From Chloroflexota bacterium (GTDB lineage: Bacteria > Chloroflexota > Anaerolineae > Aggregatilineales > Aggregatilineaceae): a stretch of 64,000 nucleotides of DNA. The translations under genes and the position numbers were made by a program. Below the pieces are notes generated by a model. The model searched no databases. It worked only from the letters and a program-made list of their open reading frames with translations, and was not told where the DNA came from. Shown here in pieces: positions 9,031-17,362 of the stretch (positions are counted from its first letter, which is position 1; every line of letters begins with the position of its first letter). The DNA lies in the NCBI GenBank assembly GCA_012729765.1, contig JAAYCM010000109.1, positions 124,001-188,000 of the forward strand, in the 5' to 3' direction.

Positions 9031-11046
9031 TTAAACCGCTTCCACAGCCGTGTGCTCTGGCGGGGCGGTGTGCACGTCAACCAGGATGCCATCGATCTCG
9101 GCCATGATTTGCTCGAAGGTGAAGTGCGCCCCGGTGATGATCTGGCTGGGACAGGCGGCGACACACGTTCCGCAGCCCTTGCACAGCGCCGGATTGACGC
9201 GCGACACGCTCAGCTCCTCGATGAAGCTGATCGCGTTGTAGGGACACATCGTGTTGCAGATGCGGCAGCCGGAGCAGCGGCTCTCGTCGATTGAGGCGCG
9301 TATCGGCTCCAGCGCGACCTGTTTGCGGAAGATCACGCCCAGGATACGCGCCGCTGCCGCCGCCCCCTGCGCAACGGAGTCGGGGATATCCTTTGGCCCC
9401 TGGCACGCCCCGGCGATATACACGCCTTCGGTCATGGTTGCGACCGGGTCGAGCTTGGGATGGCGTTCGGTGAAGAACCCGGAGTCGCCGCAGCCCACGC
9501 CGAACATATGCGCCACGCCCTGTGCGTCGGCGCGCGGCTCCAGCCCGGCGGCGAGGATCACCATATCGACCGGCACGCGGCGCTGGCGTCCGATCAGCGT
9601 GTCCTCGGCGATCACGATCAGCTTCCCCTCTTCTTCGGGGCTGTGCGCTGCGTCAGTGATTTCGGCCACGCGCCCGCGAATGAACTGCGTGCCCTCATCC
9701 AGGATGCGGTGATAGAACTCCTCGTAGCCCTTGTGGATCGGGCGCATGTCGATGTAGAAGTTGTAGACCTGCGCGCCCGTCTTCTCCATCACCAGATGGT
9801 CGAATTTGAGCGACGACATGCAGCAGATCGCGGAACAGTACTCGTTGGTATTCTTGTCGCGGCTGCCGACGCAATGGATGATTGCCACTGAGCGCGGCTC
9901 GGTGACGCCGTCGCGCAGCACGACCTTACCCTCGGTCGGGCCGGCGGCATTGGTCAGGCGCTCGAACTCCAGGCTGGTGAAGACGTTCGCCAGCCGCCCA
10001 TAGCCGTACTGCGGGATGCGGCGCGCGTCGAAGATGTCATAGCCGGTCGCCAGCACGATATTCCCGACTTCCAGATCGACATACTCGTCTTCCATGTCGA
10101 ACCGGATCGCTTCGGTCGGGCAGAACTTCTCACAGATTTTGCATTTGCCGGTCTGGTAGTAGGTGCAGTTCTCGGTGTCGATGACGGGGTATTTCGGCAC
10201 GGCCTGGGGGAAGGGGCGGTAGATCGCCGTGCGATAGCCCATTCCGGCCTCGAACACGGTATCGATCACCTTCTTGGGACACTTCTCCCAGCAGGTGCCG
10301 CAGCCGGTGCACAGGCTCTCGTCCACGTGGCGCGCCTTGCGGCGCACGCGCACCGTGAAGTTGCCGACATAGCCGTCCACCTGCTCGACCTCGCTGTAGG
10401 TCAGCAGCGTGATGTTGGGATGCGCGCCCGCGTCGAACATCTTGGGCGTCAGGATGCAGGCCGCGCAGTCGAGGGTGGGGAAGGTCTTGTCGAACTGGGC
10501 CATGTGCCCGCCGATGCTCGGCTCGCGCTCGACCAGATAGACCGGGAAGCCCGCGTCGGCGATTTCGAGCGCTGCCTGGATGCCCGCGATCCCCCCGCCG
10601 ACGACCAGCGTTTCGGGCCGGATATCGACCTGGAGCGGCTCCAATGGCTGCTGCTGGAGCACGCGATGCACCGCCGCGCTGACGAGTGCCTTGGCCTTGT
10701 CGGTCGCGCCGTCTTTGTCGTGCGGATGCACCCACGAGGCGTGCTCGCGGATGTTCGCCATCTCGAACAGGTACGGGTTCAGCCCGGCGCGCTCGCACGC
10801 CCCCCGGAAGGTTTTCTCGTGCATGTGCGGCGAGCACGACGCCACGACGATGTGGGTCAGGCCGTGCTCGCGGATGTCTTCCTCGATCATGTCCTGGCCC
10901 AGGCTGGCGCACATGAACTGGCAGTCGCGCGAGACGGCGACATTGGGCAGGCCCCAGGCCCATTCGGCCACGTGCTCCACATCGACCGTACCGGCGATGT
11001 TGTGGCCGCAGTGGCAGACATAGACTCCAACTCGTTTGTCGCTCAT
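9031..11046 (-). CDS. hdrA: HdrA: flavin and iron-sulfur core subunit of heterodisulfide reductase-type complex
   Basis: 671 residues, the usual size of the single-copy HdrA without MvhD fusion. After an N-terminal cluster-binding domain, the thioredoxin-reductase-like FAD fold begins at VVGGGIAGIQAALEIA (about residue 148). The HdrA-specific segment FPTLDCAACILTPKM follows. Four ferredoxin-type motifs are visible: CTGCGTCWEKCP (about 244), CKICEKFCP (about 299), CSGCRICNTMCP (about 590) and CKGCGTCVAACP (about 622). In methanogens this FAD splits electron pairs from H2 between ferredoxin and the HdrB disulfide. The GGAGG before the ATG at 11046 is well spaced. Whether this enzyme bifurcates or confurcates, and its low-potential partner, are not visible from sequence. 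Confidence 0.94.
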   Translation of the reverse strand: MSDKRVGVYVCHCGHNIAGTVDVEHVAEWAWGLPNVAVSRDCQFMCASLGQDMIEEDIREHGLTHIVVASCSPHMHEKTFRGACERAGLNPYLFEMANIREHASWVHPHDKDGATDKAKALVSAAVHRVLQQQPLEPLQVDIRPETLVVGGGIAGIQAALEIADAGFPVYLVEREPSIGGHMAQFDKTFPTLDCAACILTPKMFDAGAHPNITLLTYSEVEQVDGYVGNFTVRVRRKARHVDESLCTGCGTCWEKCPKKVIDTVFEAGMGYRTAIYRPFPQAVPKYPVIDTENCTYYQTGKCKICEKFCPTEAIRFDMEDEYVDLEVGNIVLATGYDIFDARRIPQYGYGRLANVFTSLEFERLTNAAGPTEGKVVLRDGVTEPRSVAIIHCVGSRDKNTNEYCSAICCMSSLKFDHLVMEKTGAQVYNFYIDMRPIHKGYEEFYHRILDEGTQFIRGRVAEITDAAHSPEEEGKLIVIAEDTLIGRQRRVPVDMVILAAGLEPRADAQGVAHMFGVGCGDSGFFTERHPKLDPVATMTEGVYIAGACQGPKDIPDSVAQGAAAAARILGVIFRKQVALEPIRASIDESRCSGCRICNTMCPYNAISFIEELSVSRVNPALCKGCGTCVAACPSQIITGAHFTFEQIMAEIDGILVDVHTAPPEHTAVEAV

Positions 11047-11058
11047 GGGGTCGGCCTC

Positions 11059-12012
11059 CTACTCCGGCATAACCGGCATGGGCAGCGCCTGCTTGTCGCG
11101 GCGCTCCCGCTTGGGCTTGGGCGGCGGCACTTCGCTGATCTTGTTGATGGCCGGCATCGCGTCCACGAACTCCTGGCCGATGCCCAGATCGCTGGGCTTG
11201 AGTCCGAGCGCCAGGCCCAGGACCTGGGTAAAGAACAGTATGGGCACCTGGTAATCGGTATCAAAGAGTTTATTGGCCGAGTTCTGGTAGACGTCCAGGT
11301 TGAGCTGGCACATCGGGCAGACGGTCACGATCGCGTCGGCCCCGTTCTCGGCGGCGTTCTTCACGATCTTGTGGATCATCTCGAAGCCGGTTTCGGCGCT
11401 GATCTGCGCCATATGGCCGCCGCAGCAAAAAGTTTTGAGAGCAAACGGGACGGATTCCGCGCCCAGGACTTCGAACAGCCGATCCATCGTGGTCGGGTGC
11501 TCGGTGCTGTCGAAGATGCTGTCGGGCCGCGCGATCAGGCAGCCGTAGTAGGCCGCCAGCTTCAGGCCGTAGAGGGGCCGCGTGATGCGCGTCGCCAGCT
11601 CAGTAAAGCCGATGTCGCTGATGATCACTTCGACCAGGTGCCGGACACGCACCGTGCCGGGCGTGTAGTGCAGATCGCCCGCCGCGAGCGCCTGGTTGAC
11701 CGACCGGGCCAGATCGGGATACTGCGCCATCTGCTTGTCGGTCTTATGCAGATTGAGGAAGCACGCGCTGCACGGGACGACCAGCTCGTCGGCCCCCTCG
11801 TTAGCGGCCCGTGCCAGGTTGCGCGCAACGAGGGCATAGGCGGGCAGGCGGTTGAGCGAGAAATACTCGGTCGCGCCGCAGCAGTTCCAGTCATCCATCT
11901 CGACCAGATCGAAGCCGAGCGCCTGGGCGACGTTGCGGTTAGACGATTCGTAGGCGTGGCTGCGATGCTGGAGCGAGCACCCAGGATAGTAAGTGTAGGC
12001 TTGTCGCGTCAT
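11059..12012 (-). CDS. hdrB: HdrB: catalytic CCG-domain subunit
   Basis: 317 residues with two CCG domains. The first has PGCSLQ, WNCCGATEYF and PCSACFLNL; the second has YYGC, FCCGGHMAQ and CPMCQLNL. These bind the pair of noncubane [4Fe-4S] clusters that cleave a disulfide in HdrB. All cysteines of both motifs are present, so the subunit looks catalytically competent. Since bacteria lack CoM-S-S-CoB, the physiological disulfide is unknown. The C-terminus carries a Lys/Arg/Pro-rich tail of about 25 residues that is unusual for HdrB. The ATG overlaps the hdrC stop (ATGA at 12009-12012). Confidence 0.94.
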   Translation of the reverse strand: MTRQAYTYYPGCSLQHRSHAYESSNRNVAQALGFDLVEMDDWNCCGATEYFSLNRLPAYALVARNLARAANEGADELVVPCSACFLNLHKTDKQMAQYPDLARSVNQALAAGDLHYTPGTVRVRHLVEVIISDIGFTELATRITRPLYGLKLAAYYGCLIARPDSIFDSTEHPTTMDRLFEVLGAESVPFALKTFCCGGHMAQISAETGFEMIHKIVKNAAENGADAIVTVCPMCQLNLDVYQNSANKLFDTDYQVPILFFTQVLGLALGLKPSDLGIGQEFVDAMPAINKISEVPPPKPKRERRDKQALPMPVMPE

Positions 12013-12578
12013 CGGTACGTCTCTTTCGCGGCGATGGCCTTGGCTTCGGCCAGGATCGCCTGCAACTGATCGACCTCGCGGATCGACTTGGGGCGCAGCG
12101 GGAGCCGGTTACGGCGCAGCATATTGAGGCCCATCATGCCCAGCCTCACCATGTCCGTCGGATGGTGATAGAGGTGATAGCGTGTCGCCAGCCCGGCCTC
12201 GAAGCTGCGGCCCCGCTGCTCGACGAAGCCGATGAACGTCTCAGAAAACTTCGTCGCGTGTGGGTGGTCGTAGTGCCCGGCCTGGATCGCCATCTGCTTG
12301 AGCGTATACATGATGTCGGTGATGGGGATTTGCTGTGGGCAGCGGGTGGTGCAGGCATAACACGAAACGCAGTACCAGGGGGTGTTGCTGCGCAGGACTT
12401 CGTCTTCCATCTCGGCGCGGATCATCGCAAAGAGACCGCGCGGGGTGTGATCCATATCTGCGCCAGCGGGGCACGACCCGCCACAACTCCCACACTGCAG
12501 GCATTGTTCCAGCGCCTCTCCCCCCGGAGTCAGCGCCACAACCCGATCGTGGAACGTCAAATCTTGTGAGGTTTTCAA
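12009..12578 (-). CDS. hdrC: HdrC: ferredoxin-like subunit
   Basis: 189 residues with two complete [4Fe-4S] motifs: CLQCGSCGGSCP (Cys26, 29, 32, 36) and CVSCYACTTRCP (Cys70, 73, 76, 80). A helical C-terminal part follows. HdrC wires HdrA to HdrB. It is the first gene of the seven-gene hdrCBA-mvhDGA-protease operon. The start is TTG at 12578, the only upstream start that keeps the first cluster motif well inside the protein. GGAGG lies 10 bases upstream and there is no ATG before residue 42. The leader region upstream is about 160 bases and contains a hairpin. Confidence 0.92.
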   Translation of the reverse strand: MKTSQDLTFHDRVVALTPGGEALEQCLQCGSCGGSCPAGADMDHTPRGLFAMIRAEMEDEVLRSNTPWYCVSCYACTTRCPQQIPITDIMYTLKQMAIQAGHYDHPHATKFSETFIGFVEQRGRSFEAGLATRYHLYHHPTDMVRLGMMGLNMLRRNRLPLRPKSIREVDQLQAILAEAKAIAAKETYR

Positions 12579-12717
12579 AGATAGTCTGCCTCCTCAGCCT
12601 TCGCGCAAAAAGGCCGCATACGGAAGATGCATGGTCGCCCGGCGCAGCGCGCGACGAGCGCTAGCAGACGGTCACGCGGTTACCTGATCTGGGCGATCTG
12701 CTCCTTTCTGGTGTGGC

Positions 12718-12740
12718 CGGACTACTTGCGGTGTAGTCCG
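12718..12740. promoter_or_regulatory. Perfect 8-bp inverted repeat in the hdr leader
   Basis: CGGACTAC at 12718-12725 and GTAGTCCG at 12733-12740 flank a 7-base loop. There is no T tract on either side, so it is not a normal terminator. It lies between the likely hdr promoter and hdrC and could be an operator (DosR-like boxes also contain GGACT) or a 5'-UTR hairpin. Confidence 0.5.
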
Positions 12741-12771
12741 TCTGATCGGGGGTAAATAGTTCATATATGTA

Positions 12772-12812
12772 TTGTGAATTTCGTCACGAATATATTGTGA
12801 AAATAGTCACTA
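12772..12812 (-). promoter_or_regulatory. Tandem Rex/CRP-like dyads in the hdr promoter region
   Basis: Two GTGA-N6-TCAC dyads at 12772-12789 and 12795-12812 are 23 bp centre to centre. Each matches 12 of 14 informative positions of the Rex operator TTGTGAA-N4-TTCACAA, and also the CRP-family core TGTGA-N6-TCACA with one mismatch. A TATTTA at 12753-12758 (- strand) is a possible -10, which would put the nearer dyad over the -35. The whole 368-base gap 12579-12946 is AT-rich here, unlike its surroundings, and holds no other gene. Confidence 0.6.
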
Positions 12813-12946
12813 ATTGATTACCCTATAACAGGTTATCTTATTAATCGCATTGTATCAGCCAAATAGTCTTAAAGTCTATGCGCCATTTAAACCCCTTTAG
12901 CGCGGTGAGTAGTACGATTGAACTAGGCGACCCGCGCCGGCGCACC

Positions 12947-13627
12947 CTAGCCCACCTGGCTGAAATCGACCAGACCATGCGTGACGCTGTAGACTGCGAC
13001 CTGCAAGCGGTTCTTTAGGTTGAGCTTCTGATAGATGCTGCACAGGTGGTTGCGGACGGTGTGCTCTGAGATGCCCAATATGGCGGCCATGCGCTTGTTC
13101 GTCATGCCGCGCGCGACCAGCGCGATCACCTCACACTCGCGCGGGGTGAGCTGGGAATGGGGAACTGTCGGCGGCAGCGCGGCGAACGCGCCCGCATTCA
13201 GGCGCTGCATCAGGGTGGTGACGGTCGTCAGCGAGATAGCGGCCTCGTGCTGCTGCAAGCCGCGCAGCCGGGCAAAGAGTTCTTCGGGGGTAATGGTCTT
13301 TTGCAGGTAGCCGGTCGCGCCGGACTGGATACAGCGCAGCAGTGTATCGGCGTCGATCTGGGCGGTCAGGAAGACAAGGCTGGCACACGGCAGTTCCTCG
13401 CTCAGGATGCCGGCCAGAGCAGGCCCATCACCGCCGATTAACTCGATCTCCAGTAGGATGACATCCGGGTTCAGCCTGCCTGCCAGGCTCAAGGCCTCGT
13501 GATAATCCCCCGTCTCGCCCACAATCCGCATGTCCGGCTGCGCTTCGAGCAGGCGTGCCATCCCGCAGCGGAAGAGGACATTCGGATCGACCAGCAGAAT
13601 CGAAATAATATCGGGTGAGGCGTCCAC
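12947..13627 (-). CDS. NarL/FixJ-type response regulator with degenerate receiver
   Basis: 226 residues: a receiver domain (about 7-125) and a C-terminal LuxR helix-turn-helix (about 160-222, LTPRECEVIALVARGMTNKRM then ISEHTVRNHLCSIYQKL). The receiver is atypical. The position of the phosphorylated Asp (LLD in NarL) is Glu60 (VILLEIEL), and the second Asp of the acidic pair is Pro15 (LLVDPN). The conserved Lys is kept (GYLQKT). Such receivers are usually not switched by phosphotransfer. The GTG start has GGAGG 7 bases upstream. No kinase is adjacent. The gene lies between the hdr operon and leuB on the same strand, and its promoter has the same dyads as hdr, so a regulatory link to hydrogen metabolism is likely but inferred. 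Confidence 0.88.
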   Translation of the reverse strand: MDASPDIISILLVDPNVLFRCGMARLLEAQPDMRIVGETGDYHEALSLAGRLNPDVILLEIELIGGDGPALAGILSEELPCASLVFLTAQIDADTLLRCIQSGATGYLQKTITPEELFARLRGLQQHEAAISLTTVTTLMQRLNAGAFAALPPTVPHSQLTPRECEVIALVARGMTNKRMAAILGISEHTVRNHLCSIYQKLNLKNRLQVAVYSVTHGLVDFSQVG

Positions 13628-13769
13628 GTGAGCACCTCCGGTTTTTCCTGACTAATTTCTTTTCTCTTTGGTAAAGCGCGGGCGGCAAGGAAATAGTACA
13701 GGCGGTGGGGGCCAGCGTGGCAGGTGGTACAGACCGTTTGGTCCCCTTTGTGATACAGCGCTCAAACGT

Positions 13770-13835
13770 AGTATACTATGAAATTTTAGTGAAAAATTTC
13801 ACGTTAATAAACTATATTTGTGTATGTTTTCACAA
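13770..13835 (-). promoter_or_regulatory. Promoter of the response regulator with two Rex/CRP-like dyads
   Basis: Dyads at 13787-13804 (TAGTGAA-N4-TTCACGT) and 13818-13835 (TTGTGTA-N4-TTCACAA, 13 of 14 Rex positions) are 31 bp apart, close to three helical turns. A TATACT at 13770-13775 on the minus strand is a good -10. The nearer dyad then covers the -35 region, as expected for a repressor. The arrangement mirrors that before hdrC. Confidence 0.6.
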
Positions 13836-13843
13836 TAAGGAGT

Positions 13844-13874
13844 TCAGGCGGGAAAATCACTCTTTCCCGCCTGA
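13844..13874. terminator. Perfect 12-bp hairpin after leuB
   Basis: TCAGGCGGGAAA at 13844-13855 pairs with TTTCCCGCCTGA at 13863-13874 across a 7-base loop, 11 bases past the leuB stop. There is no T run on the minus strand, so it may act as a 3'-end stabiliser or weak terminator of the ilv-leu operon. Confidence 0.55.
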
Positions 13875-13884
13875 GTGGGGCCGT

Positions 13885-14949
13885 CTAGTGCAGGTGGTCG
13901 AGGACGAGATCGGTGAAAGCCGTCGTGCTGACCGCTTCGGCGGGCACGGGGGCCAGATCGGCAGTGCGCGCGCCGCTTGCCAGCGCCGCCTCAACGGCTG
14001 CCTCGACCGCCGCCGCCTCAGCCTCAAGCTGCAAACTGTGGCGCAGCAGCAGCGCCGCGCTGAGGATCGTGGCGATCGGGTTGGCGATGCCCTGCCCCGC
14101 GATGTCGGGCGCGGAGCCGTGAATCGGCTCGTAGACGCCGAAGCGCCCATTATTAAGCGAAGCCGAGGGCAGCATCCCCAGCGATCCGGCCAGCACCGAG
14201 GTTTCGTCGCTCAGGATGTCGCCGAACATATTTCCGGCCAGCACCACGTCGAAGCGGGCCGGATTACGCATCAGGTACATCGCGCAGGCATCGACCAGCA
14301 CATGCTCCAGCTCGACATCCGGATAATCGCGCGCCACCTCGTTGACGGTGCGCCGCCACAGCCGCATCGAGGCCAGGACGTTGGCCTTATCCACCGAGGC
14401 GACCTTACCTTGCCGCCCGCGCGCTGCCTCAAACGCGACCCGCGCCACGCGCCGCACCTGCTCAACCGTGTAGAACATCGTGTCCCAGGCATGATCGCCC
14501 TCACCCTGCTCCATCCGCTCGCCGAAGTAGATGCCGCTGGTCAGCTCACGCACAAACAGGATATCCACCCCGGCGATCAGTTCGGCGCGCAGGGGCGCGT
14601 GCTGGGCCAGCACCGGATAGGTTTTGACCGGGCGCAGGTTGGCGAACAGGTCGAAGTGCTGGCGGAGCTGAAGCAGCCCTTGTTCGGGCCGGACCGCCGC
14701 CGTCGGGTCGGACCACTGCGGCCCGCCCACCGCGCCCAGCAGCACGGCATCCGCCGATTCGCAGGCGGCAAGCGTTTCCGTCGGCAGCGAGGTGCCGGTC
14801 GCATCGATCGCGCAGCCGCCCATCAGCGCTTCCTCGAAGGTAAACTGGTGGCCGCAGTTCGCCGCGACGCGCGTGAGGACGCGCACCGCTTCGGCGACTA
14901 TTTCCGGCCCGATGCCATCACCGGGCAGGGTTACGATCCTGGCTTGCAT
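13885..14949 (-). CDS. leuB: 3-isopropylmalate dehydrogenase
   Basis: 354 residues from the ATG at 14949, preceded by AGGAGAG at about 9 bases. The start [16 protein letters not shown] is the canonical N-terminus of this family. [26 protein letters not shown] contains the conserved metal- and substrate-binding Asp residues of isopropylmalate and isocitrate dehydrogenases. DKANVL (about residue 185) holds the catalytic Lys. The reaction is NAD-dependent oxidative decarboxylation of 3-isopropylmalate in leucine synthesis. With CimA upstream it can also process 3-methylmalate for isoleucine. Final gene of the ilv-leu operon, separated from cimA by a dispersed repeat. Confidence 0.96.
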   Translation of the reverse strand: MQARIVTLPGDGIGPEIVAEAVRVLTRVAANCGHQFTFEEALMGGCAIDATGTSLPTETLAACESADAVLLGAVGGPQWSDPTAAVRPEQGLLQLRQHFDLFANLRPVKTYPVLAQHAPLRAELIAGVDILFVRELTSGIYFGERMEQGEGDHAWDTMFYTVEQVRRVARVAFEAARGRQGKVASVDKANVLASMRLWRRTVNEVARDYPDVELEHVLVDACAMYLMRNPARFDVVLAGNMFGDILSDETSVLAGSLGMLPSASLNNGRFGVYEPIHGSAPDIAGQGIANPIATILSAALLLRHSLQLEAEAAAVEAAVEAALASGARTADLAPVPAEAVSTTAFTDLVLDHLH

Positions 14950-15010
14950 AATGTCTTGCTCTCCTGATTGGTAGATTAAAGCTCTTGGCCCTGGATGCTG
15001 ATGCATTTTT

Positions 15011-15119
15011 TACCCCCCATCCCCCTCCCCTTCCCCCGCGCTTCACAGAGGGAAGGGGCGAACAGCAGCGACTCTTAAGTCCCACCCTCCTTGCGGGGGA
15101 GGGATTTAGGGAGGGGGGC
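15011..15119 (-). repeat. Dispersed about 110-bp palindromic repeat, copy 1
   Basis: Begins TACCCCCCATCCCC and ends GGGATTTAGGGAGGGGGG, with two internal GC-rich hairpins. It is the reverse-orientation copy of the elements at 21930-22040 and 60366-60475. It fills the cimA-leuB gap. Confidence 0.75.
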
Positions 15120-15148
15120 AGTCATGGCTTTGCCCGCTGAGGCACACT

Positions 15149-16711
15149 CTAAACCCCGTGCAGCAGGCCATACTCCACGCTGTCGGCCAGGGCGCGCCAG
15201 CTTGCCTCGATGATATTGGCGCTGGCCCCGACCGTGCTCCACCGCTTGTGGCTGTTCTGCGTATCGATCAGGACGCGCGTCGTGGCGGCGGTGCCGTTGG
15301 TCCCATCCAGGATGCGCACCTTATAGTCGGCCAGTTGGAACTCGGCCAACTGCGGGTAGACCGGGGTCAGCGCCTTGCGCAGCGCGCGGTCGAGTGCGTC
15401 CACCGGACCAATGCCCTCGGCCACCGTGTGCAGCTCCTCGCCTTCGACACGCACCTTGACCGTCGCCTCGGCGAACAGGCCGCGCCCCTTGCGGTTCTCG
15501 ACCACGACCATAAAATCGACCAACTCGAATGGTGGCGCGTAGTCCGGCTGGCGGCGCGACATCAGCAGCGCGACCGACGCCTCGGCCCCCTCGAAGACGA
15601 AGCCCCGGCTTTCCAATTCCTTGATCTCGGCCACGACTGCCTGCGCGACACCGTCCGAGAGGTCCAGCCCGAATTCCTCAGCCTTGCTCAGCATATTGCC
15701 GCGCCCGCTCAGGTCCGAAACCAGGATGCGCATCTCGTTGCCGACCAGCGCCGGATCGATGTGCTGGTAGCTGTCGATGTTGCGGCGGACGGCGGCGGCG
15801 TGCATCCCGCCCTTGTGCGCGAACGCGCTGCGGCCCACGTAGGCGGCCTGGTTGTTGGGGGCCATATTTGCCATCTCGGCCACCGTGCGCGCGACATACG
15901 TCAGGCGCGCCAGCGAGCCTTCGGGCAGGCAGGCACAGCCGAGCTTTAGTTCCAGGTCGGGGATGATCGAGCACAGGTTGGCGTTGCCGCAGCGCTCGCC
16001 ATAGCCGTTGATCGTTCCCTGGACGTGCAGCGCGCCCTGGCGCACGGCGGCCAGCGTATTGGCGACGGCCAGCTCAGCGTCGTTGTGGCAGTGGATGCCC
16101 AGCCGCGCGCCCGGCAGCGCGTCGCCCACCTGGCGCGTGATGGCCTCGATCTCCCAGGGCAGCGAGCCGCCGTTGGTATCGCACAGCACCAGCAGATCGG
16201 CCCCGCCGTCGAGCGCGGCGCGCAGCGTTTGCAGCGAATAATCGGCGTCGAGCTTGTAGCCGTCGAAGAAGTGCTCGGCGTCGTAGATCACCTCGCGGCC
16301 CTGCGCCTTGGGATGCGCCAGGCTCTCGCGGATGATGCGCAGATTTTCTTCCGGCGTGGCGCGGATCACGTCGCGGACGTGCAGCAGCGACGTTTTGCCG
16401 ACGACCGTCACCACCGGAGTCCCGGCATCGAGCAGGGCTTGAATGTTCGAGTCATCGGCAGGATTGCCGTTCACGCGGCAGGTCATGCCGAAGGCCGCCA
16501 CGCGCGCCTGGCGCAGCGACAGATCGCGCACCTGCTGGAAGTAGGCCGCATCCTTCGGGTTCGAGCCGGGCCAGCCGCCCTCGATATAGGTCACGCCCAA
16601 CTCGTCGAGCATCTGCGTGATCTTCAGCTTGTCTTCGACCGAGAACGAGACGTTTTCGCCCTGGGTGCCATCGCGGAGCGTCGTGTCGTAGACTTCAACT
16701 GCCTGTTTCAT
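15149..16711 (-). CDS. cimA: (R)-citramalate synthase
   Basis: 520 residues. The catalytic TIM barrel starts with YDTTLRDGTQGENVSFS, where Arg-Asp bind the divalent metal and 2-oxoacid. GIHCHNDAELAVANTLAAV supplies the His-x-His metal ligands, and NGYGERCGNANLCSIIPDL is typical of CimA. The C-terminal part (from about 390) is the LeuA-type regulatory dimer domain. It condenses pyruvate with acetyl-CoA to citramalate, opening a threonine-independent route to isoleucine through LeuCD and LeuB, both in this operon. GTQGENV rather than the GEQSPG of LeuA separates it from the true LeuA at 19005-20618. Feedback by isoleucine is expected from the family but not shown by sequence. Confidence 0.93.
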   Translation of the reverse strand: MKQAVEVYDTTLRDGTQGENVSFSVEDKLKITQMLDELGVTYIEGGWPGSNPKDAAYFQQVRDLSLRQARVAAFGMTCRVNGNPADDSNIQALLDAGTPVVTVVGKTSLLHVRDVIRATPEENLRIIRESLAHPKAQGREVIYDAEHFFDGYKLDADYSLQTLRAALDGGADLLVLCDTNGGSLPWEIEAITRQVGDALPGARLGIHCHNDAELAVANTLAAVRQGALHVQGTINGYGERCGNANLCSIIPDLELKLGCACLPEGSLARLTYVARTVAEMANMAPNNQAAYVGRSAFAHKGGMHAAAVRRNIDSYQHIDPALVGNEMRILVSDLSGRGNMLSKAEEFGLDLSDGVAQAVVAEIKELESRGFVFEGAEASVALLMSRRQPDYAPPFELVDFMVVVENRKGRGLFAEATVKVRVEGEELHTVAEGIGPVDALDRALRKALTPVYPQLAEFQLADYKVRILDGTNGTAATTRVLIDTQNSHKRWSTVGASANIIEASWRALADSVEYGLLHGV

Positions 16712-16837
16712 GCTCTGCCTCTCTTCTATGCTCTAGCGCGGATAAGGACTTCAATGGGAGTGATCGATAGAGGGGCAGATGGTCAGCCGGCGCGGTGCGC
16801 ACCTGCCCCTTGCGGAGCAGGCACGCGGCCCGCTCCG

Positions 16838-17344
16838 CTAGCCGGTAATCTTGATGCCCAGCACGTTACGGGTATAGGGGACCAGGCCCCCGGCGTTGAT
16901 GATCGCCAGCACGAACGGCGGGTAGGGGTTGGCCTGATAGGTCTGGCCGGTGCGCTGGTTGGTGATTGTTCCCGCCACCAGGTCGATGCTCAGGGTGTCG
17001 CCTTTTTGCGCGGCGCGCGCGGCCTCGACACTCTCCAGGATCGGCAGGCCGATGTTGATCGCGTTGCGGAAAAAGATCCGCGCGAACGACTCGGCCACGA
17101 TGCACGACACGCCCGCGCCCTTGATGCTGATCGGGGCGTGCTCGCGGCTGGAGCCGCAGCCGAAGTTGCTGCCGCCGACGATGATGTCGCCGGGCTGGAC
17201 GCTCTGCGCGAAGCCCTGATCGATGTCTTCCATGCAGTGTTGGGCCAGCGTCTTGGGGTCGGTGGTGACCAGGTAGCGCGCCGGGATGATCACGTCGGTG
17301 TCGATGTTGTCGCCGTACTTCCAGACTTTGCCTTCGAGTTTCAT
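16838..17344 (-). CDS. leuD: 3-isopropylmalate dehydratase small subunit
   Basis: 168 residues, the short LeuD form typical of archaea and many non-proteobacteria. GSNFGCGSSREHAPISI (about residues 54-70) is the aconitase swivel-domain signature. It pairs with LeuC, encoded 18 bases upstream, to isomerise 2- to 3-isopropylmalate (and citramalate to 3-methylmalate). The ATG at 17344 is well supported by the conserved start KLEGKVWKYGDNIDTD. Confidence 0.95.
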   Translation of the reverse strand: MKLEGKVWKYGDNIDTDVIIPARYLVTTDPKTLAQHCMEDIDQGFAQSVQPGDIIVGGSNFGCGSSREHAPISIKGAGVSCIVAESFARIFFRNAINIGLPILESVEAARAAQKGDTLSIDLVAGTITNQRTGQTYQANPYPPFVLAIINAGGLVPYTRNVLGIKITG

Positions 17345-17362
17345 GATATCCTGCCTGCCCTG

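Noticed and set aside
6036-12578. Selenocysteine (in-frame TGA) in hydrogenase or HdrA
   Set aside because: All expected Cys positions are encoded as Cys and the frames have no internal TGA.
12718-12740. Intrinsic terminator before hdrC
   Set aside because: There is no U run after the stem on either strand, so it is listed as an inverted repeat only.
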